Source: Thermoanaerobaculia bacterium (GTDB lineage Bacteria; Acidobacteriota; Thermoanaerobaculia; Multivoradales; JAHEKO01). From it: DNA of 64,000 bases. The position numbers and the translations under genes were made by a program. Below the pieces are notes generated by a model. The model was not told the DNA's origin. It saw only the letters and a program-made list of their open reading frames with translations, and ran no database searches. The DNA lies in assembly GCA_947259925.1 (NCBI GenBank), contig CAMYOG010000002.1, forward strand, positions 62,001 to 126,000. The letters are read 5' to 3'. Positions 53,169 to 61,970 of this stretch are shown here, one piece after another; the stretch's first letter is position 1; the number at the start of each line of letters is the position of its first letter.

Positions 53169-56100
53169 ATGTCGTACAGGATCCGTCTGCTCACTCTCGC
53201 GTTGTCGATCTGCGCGCTCACCATTCCGGCGACCGCGCTCGGCAAGAAGAAGGCTTCGCCCGAGCCACCGGCCGAAGAGGAGTCCGCCCTCGCGTCGAAG
53301 ACCTTCTCCGGGCTGGCGTTTCGTGGCATCGGCCCCGCCGTCACCTCCGGCCGGATCAGCCACATCGCGGTCGATCCGACCGATCGCAAGGTCTGGTACG
53401 TGGCCGCTTCTTCGGGCGGTGTCTGGAAGACCGACAACGCCGGCACGACCTTCGAGCCGATCTTCGACGGCCAGGGTTCCTACTCGATCGGGACCGTCAC
53501 CGTCGATCCGAACCACCCGAAGGTCGTCTGGGTCGGGACCGGCGAGAACAACAGCCAGCGGAGCGTCGGCTACGGCGACGGCGTCTACAAGTCGATCGAC
53601 GGCGGCAAGAGCTGGGAGAACGTCGGCCTCAGCGAGTCGGAGCACATTGCCAAGATCGTCGTCGATCCCCGCGACTCGAACGCGGTCTACGTCGCGGCGC
53701 AGGGCCCCCTCTGGGGGTCGGGTGGCGACCGCGGTCTGTTCAAGACGACCGACGGCGGCAAGAGCTGGACCAACGTGCTCGAGATCGACGAGCACACCGG
53801 GGTGACCGACCTGTTGATGGATCCCCGTGACCCCGACGTTCTGTACGCGGCGTCCTACCAGAGACGGCGGCACGTATGGACGCTGATCAACGGCGGGCCG
53901 GGCTCCGGGGTGCACAAATCTACCGACGGCGGTGCCACCTGGACCGAGGTCAACGAGGGTCTGCCGAATACCGACATGGGGCGAATCGGCCTGGCTCAGT
54001 CTCCCGCCGATCCCGACAAGATCTACGCCATCGTCGAGGCCGCGGACGACGAGAGCGGCTTCTACCGCACGACCGACGGTGCCGCCAATTGGGAGAAACG
54101 GAGCGACTATGTCTCGGGCAGTCCGCAGTACTACAACGAGATCGTCGCCGATCCGAAGGATCCGGACCGGATCTATTCGATGGACACCTGGATGCACGTC
54201 AGCGACGACGGTGGCAAGACCTTCCGGCAGACCGGCGATCATCACAAGCACATCGACAACCATGCGCTCTGGATCGACCCGGACGATACCGACCATCAGA
54301 TCAACGGCAACGACGGTGGCGTCTACGAGACGTTCGACGGCCAGAAGACCTGGCTGTTCAAAGGCAACCTGCCGGTCACCCAGTTCTACAAGGTCGAGGT
54401 CGACAACAGCGAGCCGTTCTATCGGGTGTACGGGGGTACTCAGGACAACTTCACCCTCGGCGGACCGACGCGCACCACCAGCATCCACGGCATCGTCAAC
54501 GCCGACTGGTTCGTGACCACCGGCGGCGACGGCTTCCAGACCCGGGTCGATCCGGAGGATCCGAACATCATCTACTCGCAGTCGCAGTACGGCGGCCTGG
54601 TGCGCTACGACCACCGGAGCGGCGAGGAGGTGGTGATCGCGCCGATGCCGGGCAAGGACGATCCGCCCCTGGTCTACAACTGGGACGCGCCCCTGATCAT
54701 CAGCCCCCACTCGCCGACGCGGCTCTACTACGGCGCCAACCGCCTCTTCCGGAGCGATGACCGCGGCGACACCTGGGTACCGATCAGCGACAACCTGACG
54801 CGCCAGATCGATCGCAACGAGCTCGAGGTGATGGATCGGGTCTGGAGCGTCGACGCGGTGTCGAAGAACCGCTCGACCTCGTTCTATGGCAACCTGGTGG
54901 CGCTCTCCGAGTCGCCGCTGGTCGAAGGCCTGATCTACGTCGGCACCGACGACGGTCTGATCCAGGTGACCGAGGACGGCGGCGAGAGCTGGCGGGCCAT
55001 CGAGTCGTTCCCGGGCGTCCCCGACCGGACGTACGTCAACGACATCATCGCCTCGGCGCACGACGCCGATACCCTCTACGCCGCGTTCAACAACCACAAG
55101 AACGCCGACTTCAAGCCCTACGTCCTCAGGAGCACCGATCGGGGCGCCAGCTGGACGATGTTGACCGAGGGCCTTCCCGAGCGCGGCTCGGCGTACAGCC
55201 TCGCTGAAGATCACGTCGACCCGGCGCTCCTCTTCGTCGGCACCGAGTTCGGCGTCTTCTTCAGCCAGGACGGCGGCGGCAGGTGGATCCAGCTCGAGAG
55301 TGGTGTGCCGACCGTAGCCGTGCGCGGGCTGGCGATCCAGCGGCGCGAGGACGACCTGGTGCTCGGTACCTTCGGACGCGGCTTCTACGTTCTCGACGAC
55401 TATTCGGCCTTGCGCGGCATCAACGAGGAGATCCTCGAGCGAGAAGCGACGCTCTTCCCGGTCAAGGACGCCTGGATGTACATGATCCGGACGCCGCTGG
55501 CGCTGCGCGGCAAGTCGTTCCAGGGCGAGGGCTGGTACTCGGCTCCCAATCCGCCGTTTGGAGCCGTCTTCACCTACTACCTGCAGGACAGCCTCGAGAC
55601 GCTGCGCGACCAGCGCCGGGAGCAGGAGAGGGAGGTCGCCGAGGAGGGTGGCGACGTCGGCTATCCGGATTGGGAGGAGCTGCGGGCCGAGGATCGCGAG
55701 GAGGACCCGACGATCGTCCTGACCGTCACCGACGCGGACGGCAACGTCGTTCGCCGCCTGACCGGCCCGACCGGGTCGGGCTTCCATCGGGTCGCCTGGG
55801 ATCTGCGCTACCCACCGGCGACTCCGACGCGGCTCGAGCCGTTCCCGATGGACAATCCGTTCCGGAATCCGCCGACCGGACCGATGGTGGCGCCGGGCAG
55901 CTATTCGGTCTCGATGGCCAAACGGGTCGGCGGCGAGCTGACCGCGCTCGGTGAGCCACAGAGCTTCGCTACCGCGCCGCTGGGTCTGGCGACCCTCGCC
56001 ACCGGCGACCGCGAGGCGCTGCTCGCCTTCCAGGAGCAGACCGCTCGGTTGCAACGTGCGGTCCTCGGCGCCACGCGAGCGCTGGACGAGGCGTACGAGC

Positions 56101-56483
56101 GCCTCGACTTCCTGAAGGCTGCGCTCGACGATACCCCCGGCGCCGCCACCGAGCTGGCCGACCGCGCCAGGTCGATCGAAGGCTCGCTCCGCGACCTCGA
56201 CGTCGGGCTGCGGGGCGACCGGACGGTCTCGAGTCGCAACGAGCCGACCACGCCGTCGATCGTGAGGCGGGTCGGACGGATCATCTGGGGTCAGTGGAAT
56301 TCGACCTCACCGCCCACCCAGACCCACCTCGACGCCTACGACATCGCCAGCGCGGCGTTCGCGGAGGTCCTGGCGAGTCTGACCAGCTTGATCGAAGACG
56401 ATCTGGCCGGTCTCGAGGCGGACGCCGAGGCTGCGGGTGCGCCCTGGACTCCGGGTCGGGTGCCGACCTGGGATCCGGAGTAG
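53169..56483 (+). CDS. secreted Asp-box (BNR/sortilin-like) repeat protein, 1104 residues
   Basis: A signal peptide (LLTLALSICALTIPATALG) leads a long beta-propeller region. Asp-box motifs S/T-x-D-x-G-x-x-W/F recur: SIDGGKSW, TTDGGKSW, STDGGATW, TTDGAANW, SDDGGKTF, SDDRGDTW, TEDGGESW and STDRGASW. After about residue 760 it changes to a region with VKDAWMYMIRTPLALRGKSFQGEGW, a beta-sandwich-like VTDADGNVVRRLTG, and a C-terminal helical bundle. Such proteins are abundant in Acidobacteriota and often annotated as glycosyl hydrolases, but no sialidase Arg triad is evident. The likely place is the periplasm or cell surface; the role is unknown. It is convergent with the cysteine-desulfurase-like gene. 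Confidence 0.9.
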   Translation: MSYRIRLLTLALSICALTIPATALGKKKASPEPPAEEESALASKTFSGLAFRGIGPAVTSGRISHIAVDPTDRKVWYVAASSGGVWKTDNAGTTFEPIFDGQGSYSIGTVTVDPNHPKVVWVGTGENNSQRSVGYGDGVYKSIDGGKSWENVGLSESEHIAKIVVDPRDSNAVYVAAQGPLWGSGGDRGLFKTTDGGKSWTNVLEIDEHTGVTDLLMDPRDPDVLYAASYQRRRHVWTLINGGPGSGVHKSTDGGATWTEVNEGLPNTDMGRIGLAQSPADPDKIYAIVEAADDESGFYRTTDGAANWEKRSDYVSGSPQYYNEIVADPKDPDRIYSMDTWMHVSDDGGKTFRQTGDHHKHIDNHALWIDPDDTDHQINGNDGGVYETFDGQKTWLFKGNLPVTQFYKVEVDNSEPFYRVYGGTQDNFTLGGPTRTTSIHGIVNADWFVTTGGDGFQTRVDPEDPNIIYSQSQYGGLVRYDHRSGEEVVIAPMPGKDDPPLVYNWDAPLIISPHSPTRLYYGANRLFRSDDRGDTWVPISDNLTRQIDRNELEVMDRVWSVDAVSKNRSTSFYGNLVALSESPLVEGLIYVGTDDGLIQVTEDGGESWRAIESFPGVPDRTYVNDIIASAHDADTLYAAFNNHKNADFKPYVLRSTDRGASWTMLTEGLPERGSAYSLAEDHVDPALLFVGTEFGVFFSQDGGGRWIQLESGVPTVAVRGLAIQRREDDLVLGTFGRGFYVLDDYSALRGINEEILEREATLFPVKDAWMYMIRTPLALRGKSFQGEGWYSAPNPPFGAVFTYYLQDSLETLRDQRREQEREVAEEGGDVGYPDWEELRAEDREEDPTIVLTVTDADGNVVRRLTGPTGSGFHRVAWDLRYPPATPTRLEPFPMDNPFRNPPTGPMVAPGSYSVSMAKRVGGELTALGEPQSFATAPLGLATLATGDREALLAFQEQTARLQRAVLGATRALDEAYERLDFLKAALDDTPGAATELADRARSIEGSLRDLDVGLRGDRTVSSRNEPTTPSIVRRVGRIIWGQWNSTSPPTQTHLDAYDIASAAFAEVLASLTSLIEDDLAGLEADAEAAGAPWTPGRVPTWDPE

Positions 56484-56486
56484 CCG

Positions 56487-57722
56487 TCAGGCCGACTCGG
56501 CGAGCTCTTCGAGCGCCTCCAGCAGCCGGTCGATCTCCGAGCTGGTGTTGTACATCAGCACGCCGGTCCGAACCAGTCCGCCGCGGTCGGCCAGTCCTAG
56601 CACCTCGACCGCCCGGATGGCGTAGAAGTGCCCGTCCCACACCTGGATTCCCCGTTCGCCCAGAAGCCTGGCGACGTCCGTGGCGGTGTGGCCGTCGACG
56701 GTGATCGAGACGGTCGGCGCGCGCGGAGTGTCGTCGAAGTCGGGACCCCACCCCGTGACGCCCGGGATCTCGCGCACCGCCTGCCAGTACCTGCCCGCCA
56801 GGGCGTGCTCGTACTCGGCGATTCCCCGGGCGGCGTCGACGATCCGGCTGCGCAGGTCCTCGCCTTCGCCCCAGGAAGCCAGGTATTCGACCGCCGCCGC
56901 GGCACCGACGATGGCAGCGAAGTTCAGCGTTCCGGTCTCGATCCGGTAGGGAGGATCGTCGCTCTGCACCCGCAAATGCTCGGTCGGGAGCTGTTCGAGC
57001 AGGCCGGAACGCGCATAGAGCACGCCCACGTGTGGACCGTAGAACTTGTAGGCCGAGCAGAGCAGGAAGTCGACGTCCAACGCCTGTACGTCGATCGGGA
57101 AGTGGGGTGCATAGTGCACCGCGTCGACCAGCACCCAGGCGTCCACATCGTGTGCCAGGCGGACGACCTGGGCGAGGTCGGGCACGGTGCCGAGCGCGTT
57201 CGAGGCCAGGGTGACGGCCACCAGCTCGGTGCGCTCCGACACCTGGCTCGCGAAGGCGTCTGGATCGAGCGTTCCGTCCGGCCGGATGCCGACCTCGCGG
57301 ACGGTGATGCCCCGCTCCCGGAGCCCCAGCCACGGGCCCCGGTTCGCTTCATGGTCGAGTGCGGTGATGACGATCTCGTCGCCGGGGGCGAGCCTGTCGC
57401 CGAACGCTCGCGCCAGCGAGTAGGTGAGGGTGGTCATGTTCTGACCGAGCGAGATCTCGTGCCACTCGTTGGCGTTCAAGAAGGTCGCCAGGGTCCTGCG
57501 GGCCTCGAGCACCGCCGCGTCGGAGTCGTGCGAGGTCGGGAAGCTGCCGTGGTGGTTGGCGTTGTTCTGACGGTAGTAGTCGCCGATGGCATCGATCACC
57601 GATCGGGGCATCTGACTGCCCGCCGGACCGTCCAGAAAGACCAGCGGTTGGCCGTCATGGAGCCGGTCGAGAGCCGGGAAATCGGCGCGGCAGGCGTCGC
57701 TGTCGGCGGCGGTGAACGGCAT
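56487..57722 (-). CDS. class-V aminotransferase, cysteine-desulfurase-like protein
   Basis: The 411-residue PLP enzyme has the class-V fold. Markers: FLDGPAGSQMPRSVIDAI near residue 30, NMTTLTYSLARAFG near 94, TALDHEANRGPWLGL near 120, the LVDAVHYAPH aspartate region near 198 and the PLP lysine in CSAYKFYGPHVG near 222. It fits the uncharacterised cysteine desulfurase-like (TIGR01976-type) group. The mobile loop that carries the IscS catalytic cysteine is not apparent, so its substrate may not be cysteine. It ends 3 bases from the convergent Asp-box gene. Confidence 0.88.
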   Translation of the reverse strand: MPFTAADSDACRADFPALDRLHDGQPLVFLDGPAGSQMPRSVIDAIGDYYRQNNANHHGSFPTSHDSDAAVLEARRTLATFLNANEWHEISLGQNMTTLTYSLARAFGDRLAPGDEIVITALDHEANRGPWLGLRERGITVREVGIRPDGTLDPDAFASQVSERTELVAVTLASNALGTVPDLAQVVRLAHDVDAWVLVDAVHYAPHFPIDVQALDVDFLLCSAYKFYGPHVGVLYARSGLLEQLPTEHLRVQSDDPPYRIETGTLNFAAIVGAAAAVEYLASWGEGEDLRSRIVDAARGIAEYEHALAGRYWQAVREIPGVTGWGPDFDDTPRAPTVSITVDGHTATDVARLLGERGIQVWDGHFYAIRAVEVLGLADRGGLVRTGVLMYNTSSEIDRLLEALEELAESA

Positions 57723-57745
57723 CGGCGGGAGGATACAGGAGGTCC

Positions 57746-58003
57746 TTACCCGGAGGTCGGATCGTCCCGGCGTCGGCAGCGCTCTACGAGGCGCTCCTCC
57801 AGCTCACGCAGGGCCTCGGGATCGGTCACCGTGCGGCCGAGGAGCCGTCGGGCGGCGTCGCCGAGCGCGCGCATCTGCCGCGCGTAGGCCCGGCAGTACC
57901 TGCAGATCATCAGGTGAAACCAGACGGCCAGCCGGCGGCGTGGGCCGGCCACGTCCAGCTTGGCCGAGGCCAGGGCGGTCGCCACCTGCTTGCACGAGAT
58001 CAC
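57746..58003 (-). CDS. small zinc-finger anti-sigma-type protein
   Basis: The 85-residue protein has an HxxxCxxC motif (HLMICRYCRAYARQM near residue 30), the mark of zf-HC2 anti-sigma domains. It has no membrane segment, so it would be soluble. It begins 3 bases after the ECF sigma stop on the same strand, the normal place for a cognate anti-sigma factor. The C-terminal part is basic and unremarkable. Confidence 0.8.
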   Translation of the reverse strand: MISCKQVATALASAKLDVAGPRRRLAVWFHLMICRYCRAYARQMRALGDAARRLLGRTVTDPEALRELEERLVERCRRRDDPTSG

Positions 58004-58006
58004 GAT

Positions 58007-58585
58007 CTACCTCCGGATCCCCTTGGATTCCAGGCACTCGCGCAGGCGGTTTCGGGCTCGAAAGAGCATTACACCCAGGTTGGTGCTGGTGATGTCCAGG
58101 ATGTTACAGATCTCTTCGGTGCTCAGCTCCTCGACCTCGCGAAAGACGAACGCCATCCGTTGCCGCTCGGGCGTCTCCTGCAGGCAGTCGTGGATCTGGC
58201 CGAGGATCTCCTCGCCGTCGAGAGCGGCGTCGGGTGCGACCGGGGGGGTGCTCCAGTGCCCCGCCTCGTCGAACCGGCCCTCGAAGACTTCGTCGATGTC
58301 GTCCATCTTGCGGTCGCGGGCGAATCCCCGACGCGCTTCCTGCAGCTTGCGAAAGAAGATGCCGAACAGCCATGTGCGCACCTTCGAGCGACCCTCGAAC
58401 CGATGCGCGGTCTCGATGAAGGTGACGAAGGTCGCCTGGGCAACCTCCTCGGCCTGCTGTGCGGACAGGCCGGCGCCTCTACCGGCCCGCACGATCTGTT
58501 GTAGGTAGTCGCGGACTACCGACTCGAGGGCCGCCGGATCACCGGCTCGGATGCCCGCAACCAGCTGGGAATCTTCTCGCGCCAT
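58007..58585 (-). CDS. RNA polymerase ECF-type sigma factor
   Basis: The 192-residue protein has sigma region 2 (AEEVAQATFVTFIETAHRFEGRSK with TWLFGIFFRKLQEARR) and region 4 (ERQRMAFVFREVEELSTEEICNILDITSTNLGVMLFRARNRLRE). The ATG at 58585 gives the usual ECF size; a much longer in-frame extension lies over the divergent promoter region and is not credible. It forms an operon with the downstream zinc-finger anti-sigma protein. A small membrane protein gene is divergent at 58740 and might be a target. Confidence 0.92.
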   Translation of the reverse strand: MAREDSQLVAGIRAGDPAALESVVRDYLQQIVRAGRGAGLSAQQAEEVAQATFVTFIETAHRFEGRSKVRTWLFGIFFRKLQEARRGFARDRKMDDIDEVFEGRFDEAGHWSTPPVAPDAALDGEEILGQIHDCLQETPERQRMAFVFREVEELSTEEICNILDITSTNLGVMLFRARNRLRECLESKGIRR

Positions 58586-58739
58586 GCTCCGCTCTCCGGA
58601 TCGGCAGATCATATCGCCGGTGGCCGTGCCTCGGTCGCCACTCCCGCCCCTTCGGGTGTTGCGATCGGGGTGAGCCGTTGCGACTCTGAGCGCAGACGCA
58701 CAGCTCGCGACACCCCGCCGCGGGGTAGCGGAGAGGAGC

Positions 58740-59093
58740 ATGCCGATGACGTTCGTACCGGTCATCCCAGTTACCGAGACCCCGCCTTCGCCGACCACGC
58801 AGGAGCTGGCGGGCAGGCTGGCGGAGACGATCCGCGAGTTCAAGCAGACCCATCCGGGAACCAAGCCCGAGGAAATCAAGCACGCCCTGCGGCTGGCGAG
58901 TGCCGGGCACACGAAGCCGGTCGCGGCCGGCCTGGCGGCCGTCGTGCTCGGCCTGCTCTTCGCCGCCGGCCTGGCGGTCTTCATGTACGCCCGCGGTGGC
59001 AGCTTCGACCCGAGCTCGCCGGCGTTCCCGATGATCCTGATCGCACTGGTGGTGATGGCGCTGCTGGGGGTGTTCGTCGCCCTGAAGCGGTAG
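58740..59093 (+). CDS. hypothetical small two-TM protein
   Basis: This 117-residue protein has a soluble N-terminus with the pattern LAGRLAETIREFKQTHPGTKPEEIKHALRLA and two helices: about 62-84 (GLAAVVLGLLFAAGLAVFMYA) and 96-114 (AFPMILIALVVMALLGVFVAL). GGAGAGGAG lies just upstream of two close ATG codons (58740, 58746). It is divergent from the ECF sigma gene, so it may belong to that regulon. No family is recognised. Confidence 0.72.
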   Translation: MPMTFVPVIPVTETPPSPTTQELAGRLAETIREFKQTHPGTKPEEIKHALRLASAGHTKPVAAGLAAVVLGLLFAAGLAVFMYARGGSFDPSSPAFPMILIALVVMALLGVFVALKR

Positions 59094-59121
59094 GCGATCG
59101 GATCACCTTCGCATCTGCCGA

Positions 59122-60492
59122 TCAGCCCCGCTCCCGGCCCCAACCGGTCAGGATCGCGAGGACCACGACCACCAGAAGCACCCAGGAGTGGAAGTTGGAG
59201 AGACCGACCTCCAGGGCCGACAGTCGGGGCATGCCCTCGGCACCCTGGCTCATGCTCGCCGCCAGGATGGTCGGGATGCAGTAGGGCAGGAGGAACGGAT
59301 AGGTGCAGACGGTGATGTCGAGCAAGTTGGCGCGCCGGGTCGCGGGGATCTCGACGCGGCTCCCGGCGTCCCGGGTGAAGTCGCCGACCGCCAGGATTGC
59401 GACGGTCGAGTGGGTGGTCAGGAGGGCGGCCGCCGAGACCGTGCCGAAGGTCCATAGCTCGACGTCGCGGGCGCTCTGCGCCCGGCGCTGCGCCATTGCC
59501 ACCAGCCGCTCGGTGATGCCGGTCGCCTCCAGTCCGGCGACCAGGCCCATCAGCAGGATGGTGAAGATCGAGACCCCGACCCCCCGCTCGATGCCGCTGA
59601 CGATCAGGCCGCGGCCGCCGAAGCTCTCGAGGTCGAGGTAGAAGATCTCCGACCGCTCGAGCAGCCCGAGCCCGAGGCCGACGCCGATCGCCGCGACGAT
59701 CCCGAACAGGAGTCCCTCGAGCAGATGACGCCCGGTCAGAAGGAGGGCGATGACCAGCGCCGGCACCAGCAGCATCGGTAATCCGCGCGCGCCCTGCTCG
59801 GTGGCCAGTCCGGTCGCGGCCGCCACGCCGGCGCCGTCCGAGCCGCCGAGCGCCGCATACAGGGCCAGTGCGACGATCGCGGCCGGAATGGCGTACTTGA
59901 GTCGCGAGCGGACCACGTCGCCGATCTCGGCTCCCTGGGTGGCTGCCGAGGCGATGGTGGTGTCCGAGACCGGAGAGATGTTGTCGCCGAAGGTCGCGCC
60001 CCCGAGAACCGCCGCCATCAGGATGACCGGCTCCGCGCCGAGCGCGGCTCCGGCGGGGTAGAGAAGGGGTGCGCAGATGATGATCGTTCCGAGGCTGGTA
60101 CCGGTGGAGGTCGACACCAGGCAGCAGATCAGGAACGCCGCCGCGGCGTAGCCGCCGCCCGAGACACCGGCCTTCGAGGCCAGCCAGACCAGCGCCTCGA
60201 CGAAGCCGCTGGCGTTCATCAGGGTGCCGAGAACCCCTGCCAGAAGCCAGGCGAGGATCATCAGCAGGACGATCCGGCGACTCATGCCGGCCACGATCGT
60301 CTCGGCGTAGCAGTGCCGGTCGCGGGCGAGCATCAGGCCGACGGTCAGGGCGGCGATCAGGATCGGCCAGAATCCGCGCTCGTCGGGAGCGCCCGAGAGT
60401 CCGAGCCAGACGACGCCGGCGAAGAAGAGAACGAACGGCAGGAGCGCACCCGGCGTGCCGCCGTAGAAGGTCAGGGTCTGCCGTGGTTCCAA
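59122..60492 (-). CDS. NhaC-type Na+/H+ antiporter family membrane protein
   Basis: This protein of about 456 residues has 11-12 helices. Family features are CCLVSTSTGTSLGTIIICAP near residue 125, GGATFGDNISPVSDTTIASAA near 165 and the C-terminal HSTVAILAVGDF and YCIPTILAASM segments. NhaC-type proteins exchange sodium for protons or transport organic acids. The start is uncertain: no ATG fits, and a TTG at 60492 gives a sensible N-terminus just before the first helix. A longer frame reaching 60855 lies over the divergent neighbour and is unlikely. Confidence 0.85.
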   Translation of the reverse strand: MEPRQTLTFYGGTPGALLPFVLFFAGVVWLGLSGAPDERGFWPILIAALTVGLMLARDRHCYAETIVAGMSRRIVLLMILAWLLAGVLGTLMNASGFVEALVWLASKAGVSGGGYAAAAFLICCLVSTSTGTSLGTIIICAPLLYPAGAALGAEPVILMAAVLGGATFGDNISPVSDTTIASAATQGAEIGDVVRSRLKYAIPAAIVALALYAALGGSDGAGVAAATGLATEQGARGLPMLLVPALVIALLLTGRHLLEGLLFGIVAAIGVGLGLGLLERSEIFYLDLESFGGRGLIVSGIERGVGVSIFTILLMGLVAGLEATGITERLVAMAQRRAQSARDVELWTFGTVSAAALLTTHSTVAILAVGDFTRDAGSRVEIPATRRANLLDITVCTYPFLLPYCIPTILAASMSQGAEGMPRLSALEVGLSNFHSWVLLVVVVLAILTGWGRERG

Positions 60493-60546
60493 GGCGGCGC
60501 CAGGGTACCAGAGGGCTTTGCCGGTACAGTAGCCGCGGGAGGCACG

Positions 60547-60897
60547 ATGTCCGATCGAGACGACACCTTCACGCTCTACGACTTGCGGGTCGAGGTCGTA
60601 GCCACCGATCGCCCGATGGTCTGCAATCACCGAGAGGGCGACTACTTCGAGCTCTCCGGGGAGAACCTCTCGATGCCGACGGGGCAGACCTTCCCGATCT
60701 ATCCGCTGGCGGCGATCCTGCCCCTGCTGCCGGCCAAGCAGCGCGAGACCGAGCCGAACGATTGGATGACCACCGACATGGACATCGCCTGTCCGGATTC
60801 CAATTGCGGCGGCCTCTTCCGGATCACCCGCACCGGCAAGCGGACCTTCCGCCACGGCGAGGTGACCTTGGTGCCGCTGAGGACCGCCGACGCTTGA
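60547..60897 (+). CDS. TIGR04076-family protein
   Basis: The 116-residue protein matches the TIGR04076 group: VVATDRPMVCNHREGDYFELSGENL, the PTGQTFPIYPLAAILPLLPAKQR core, PNDWMTTDMDIACPDSNCGG and the closing FRITRTGKRTF. Its function is unknown; conserved Cys residues at 26 and near 78-84 could bind metal. It overlaps the aldo/keto reductase start by the TTGA arrangement, and similar pairs of the two families are common in operons. Confidence 0.85.
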   Translation: MSDRDDTFTLYDLRVEVVATDRPMVCNHREGDYFELSGENLSMPTGQTFPIYPLAAILPLLPAKQRETEPNDWMTTDMDIACPDSNCGGLFRITRTGKRTFRHGEVTLVPLRTADA

Positions 60898-61940
60898 CTG
60901 TCGAGCGCCTCGAGCTGGCTCCGGGCTACTCGATCTCGCGAGTGATCAACGGCTGCTGGCAGTTGTCGGCCGGACACCAGCGCACGGCGCCCGACGAGCG
61001 CCAGGTGGTCGACGGCTGGCGCTGTCTGGCCGAGGCCGGGCTCACCACCTTCGACTGCGCCGACATCTACAGCGGAGTCGAAGCGCTCCTCGGCCGTTTC
61101 CTGAGCGAGTGGCGGCAGGGAGGTGGCGATCCGGATGCGATCCAGATCCACACGAAGTACGTCCCGGACCTCGACCATCTCGCCGGGCTGAGCCGGGGCC
61201 AGGTGGAGTCGATCGTCGACCGCTCGCTCGCGCGCCTCGGTGTCGAGCGTCTCGATATGGTGCAGCTCGCATGGTGGGACTACACGGTCCCCGGCTATCT
61301 CGATGCCGCGGCGTGGCTCGAGGAGCTCCGCCAGGTGGGCAAGATCCGGCTGGTCGGTGTGACCAACTTCGACGTTCCACGACTCGGCGAGATCCTCGAC
61401 GCCGGGATCCCGGTGGCGGCGCACCAGGTGCAGTACTCGCTTCTCGACCGGCGGCCGGAGCACGGCATGGTCGAGCTCAGCCAGGAGCGCGGTGTCCATC
61501 TGCTCACCTACGGAGCGCTGGCCGGCGGCTTCCTGTCGCGTCGCTGGCTCGGCGCCGGCGATCCCGAGGAGCCCGGGAATCGCTCGCTGGTCAAGTACCG
61601 GCTGATCATCGAGGAGTTCGGAGGCTGGGAGCTCTTCCAGGAGCTCCTCGCGCGACTGGACGGGATCGCCGAGCGCCACGGTGTGAGCCCGAGCACGGTC
61701 GCCGCCCGCTGGGTTCTGGATCGGCTCGGTGTCGGTGGCATCATCGTCGGTGCCAGGAACGCGGAGCATCTCGAGGAGAACCTACGCCTCGGGGATGTCG
61801 AGGTGGACGACGCCGACCTGGAGGACCTGACCGCCGTGCTCGGACGGAGTCTCGGACCTGGCGGCGACACCTTCGGACTCGAGCGTATCCCCGGCGGCGC
61901 CCACTCGTCGATCATGTGGAAGAACCTGAACCGCGGCTGA
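60894..61940 (+). CDS. aldo/keto reductase-family protein with altered catalytic tetrad
   Basis: The 348-residue protein has the AKR barrel: INGCWQLSAGH, the Asp-Tyr pair in TTFDCADIYSGVEALLG, Lys in IQIHTKYVPDL, GVTNFDVPRLGEIL, and the cofactor region GVSPSTVAARWVL with VGGIIVGARNAEHLEENL. At the place of the usual catalytic histidine (QLHW) it reads QLAW, so its tetrad is incomplete. It may reduce an unusual substrate or be less active. It starts with TTG coupled to the TIGR04076 gene. Confidence 0.85.
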   Translation: MTVERLELAPGYSISRVINGCWQLSAGHQRTAPDERQVVDGWRCLAEAGLTTFDCADIYSGVEALLGRFLSEWRQGGGDPDAIQIHTKYVPDLDHLAGLSRGQVESIVDRSLARLGVERLDMVQLAWWDYTVPGYLDAAAWLEELRQVGKIRLVGVTNFDVPRLGEILDAGIPVAAHQVQYSLLDRRPEHGMVELSQERGVHLLTYGALAGGFLSRRWLGAGDPEEPGNRSLVKYRLIIEEFGGWELFQELLARLDGIAERHGVSPSTVAARWVLDRLGVGGIIVGARNAEHLEENLRLGDVEVDDADLEDLTAVLGRSLGPGGDTFGLERIPGGAHSSIMWKNLNRG

Positions 61941-61970
61941 GCGGGGCAGCGGATAGACTCGGCGTTCGCC

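Noticed and set aside
53037..56054. Minus-strand open frame of about 1005 codons
   Set aside because: It is antisense to the Asp-box protein, whose signal peptide and repeats are clear; the minus frame has no domain.
53169..56483. Calling the Asp-box protein a sialidase
   Set aside because: Asp-boxes alone do not define sialidases; the Arg triad and catalytic Tyr/Glu were not seen.
60493..60855. N-terminal extension of the NhaC-type gene
   Set aside because: It overlaps the divergent TIGR04076 gene and carries no membrane or family features.
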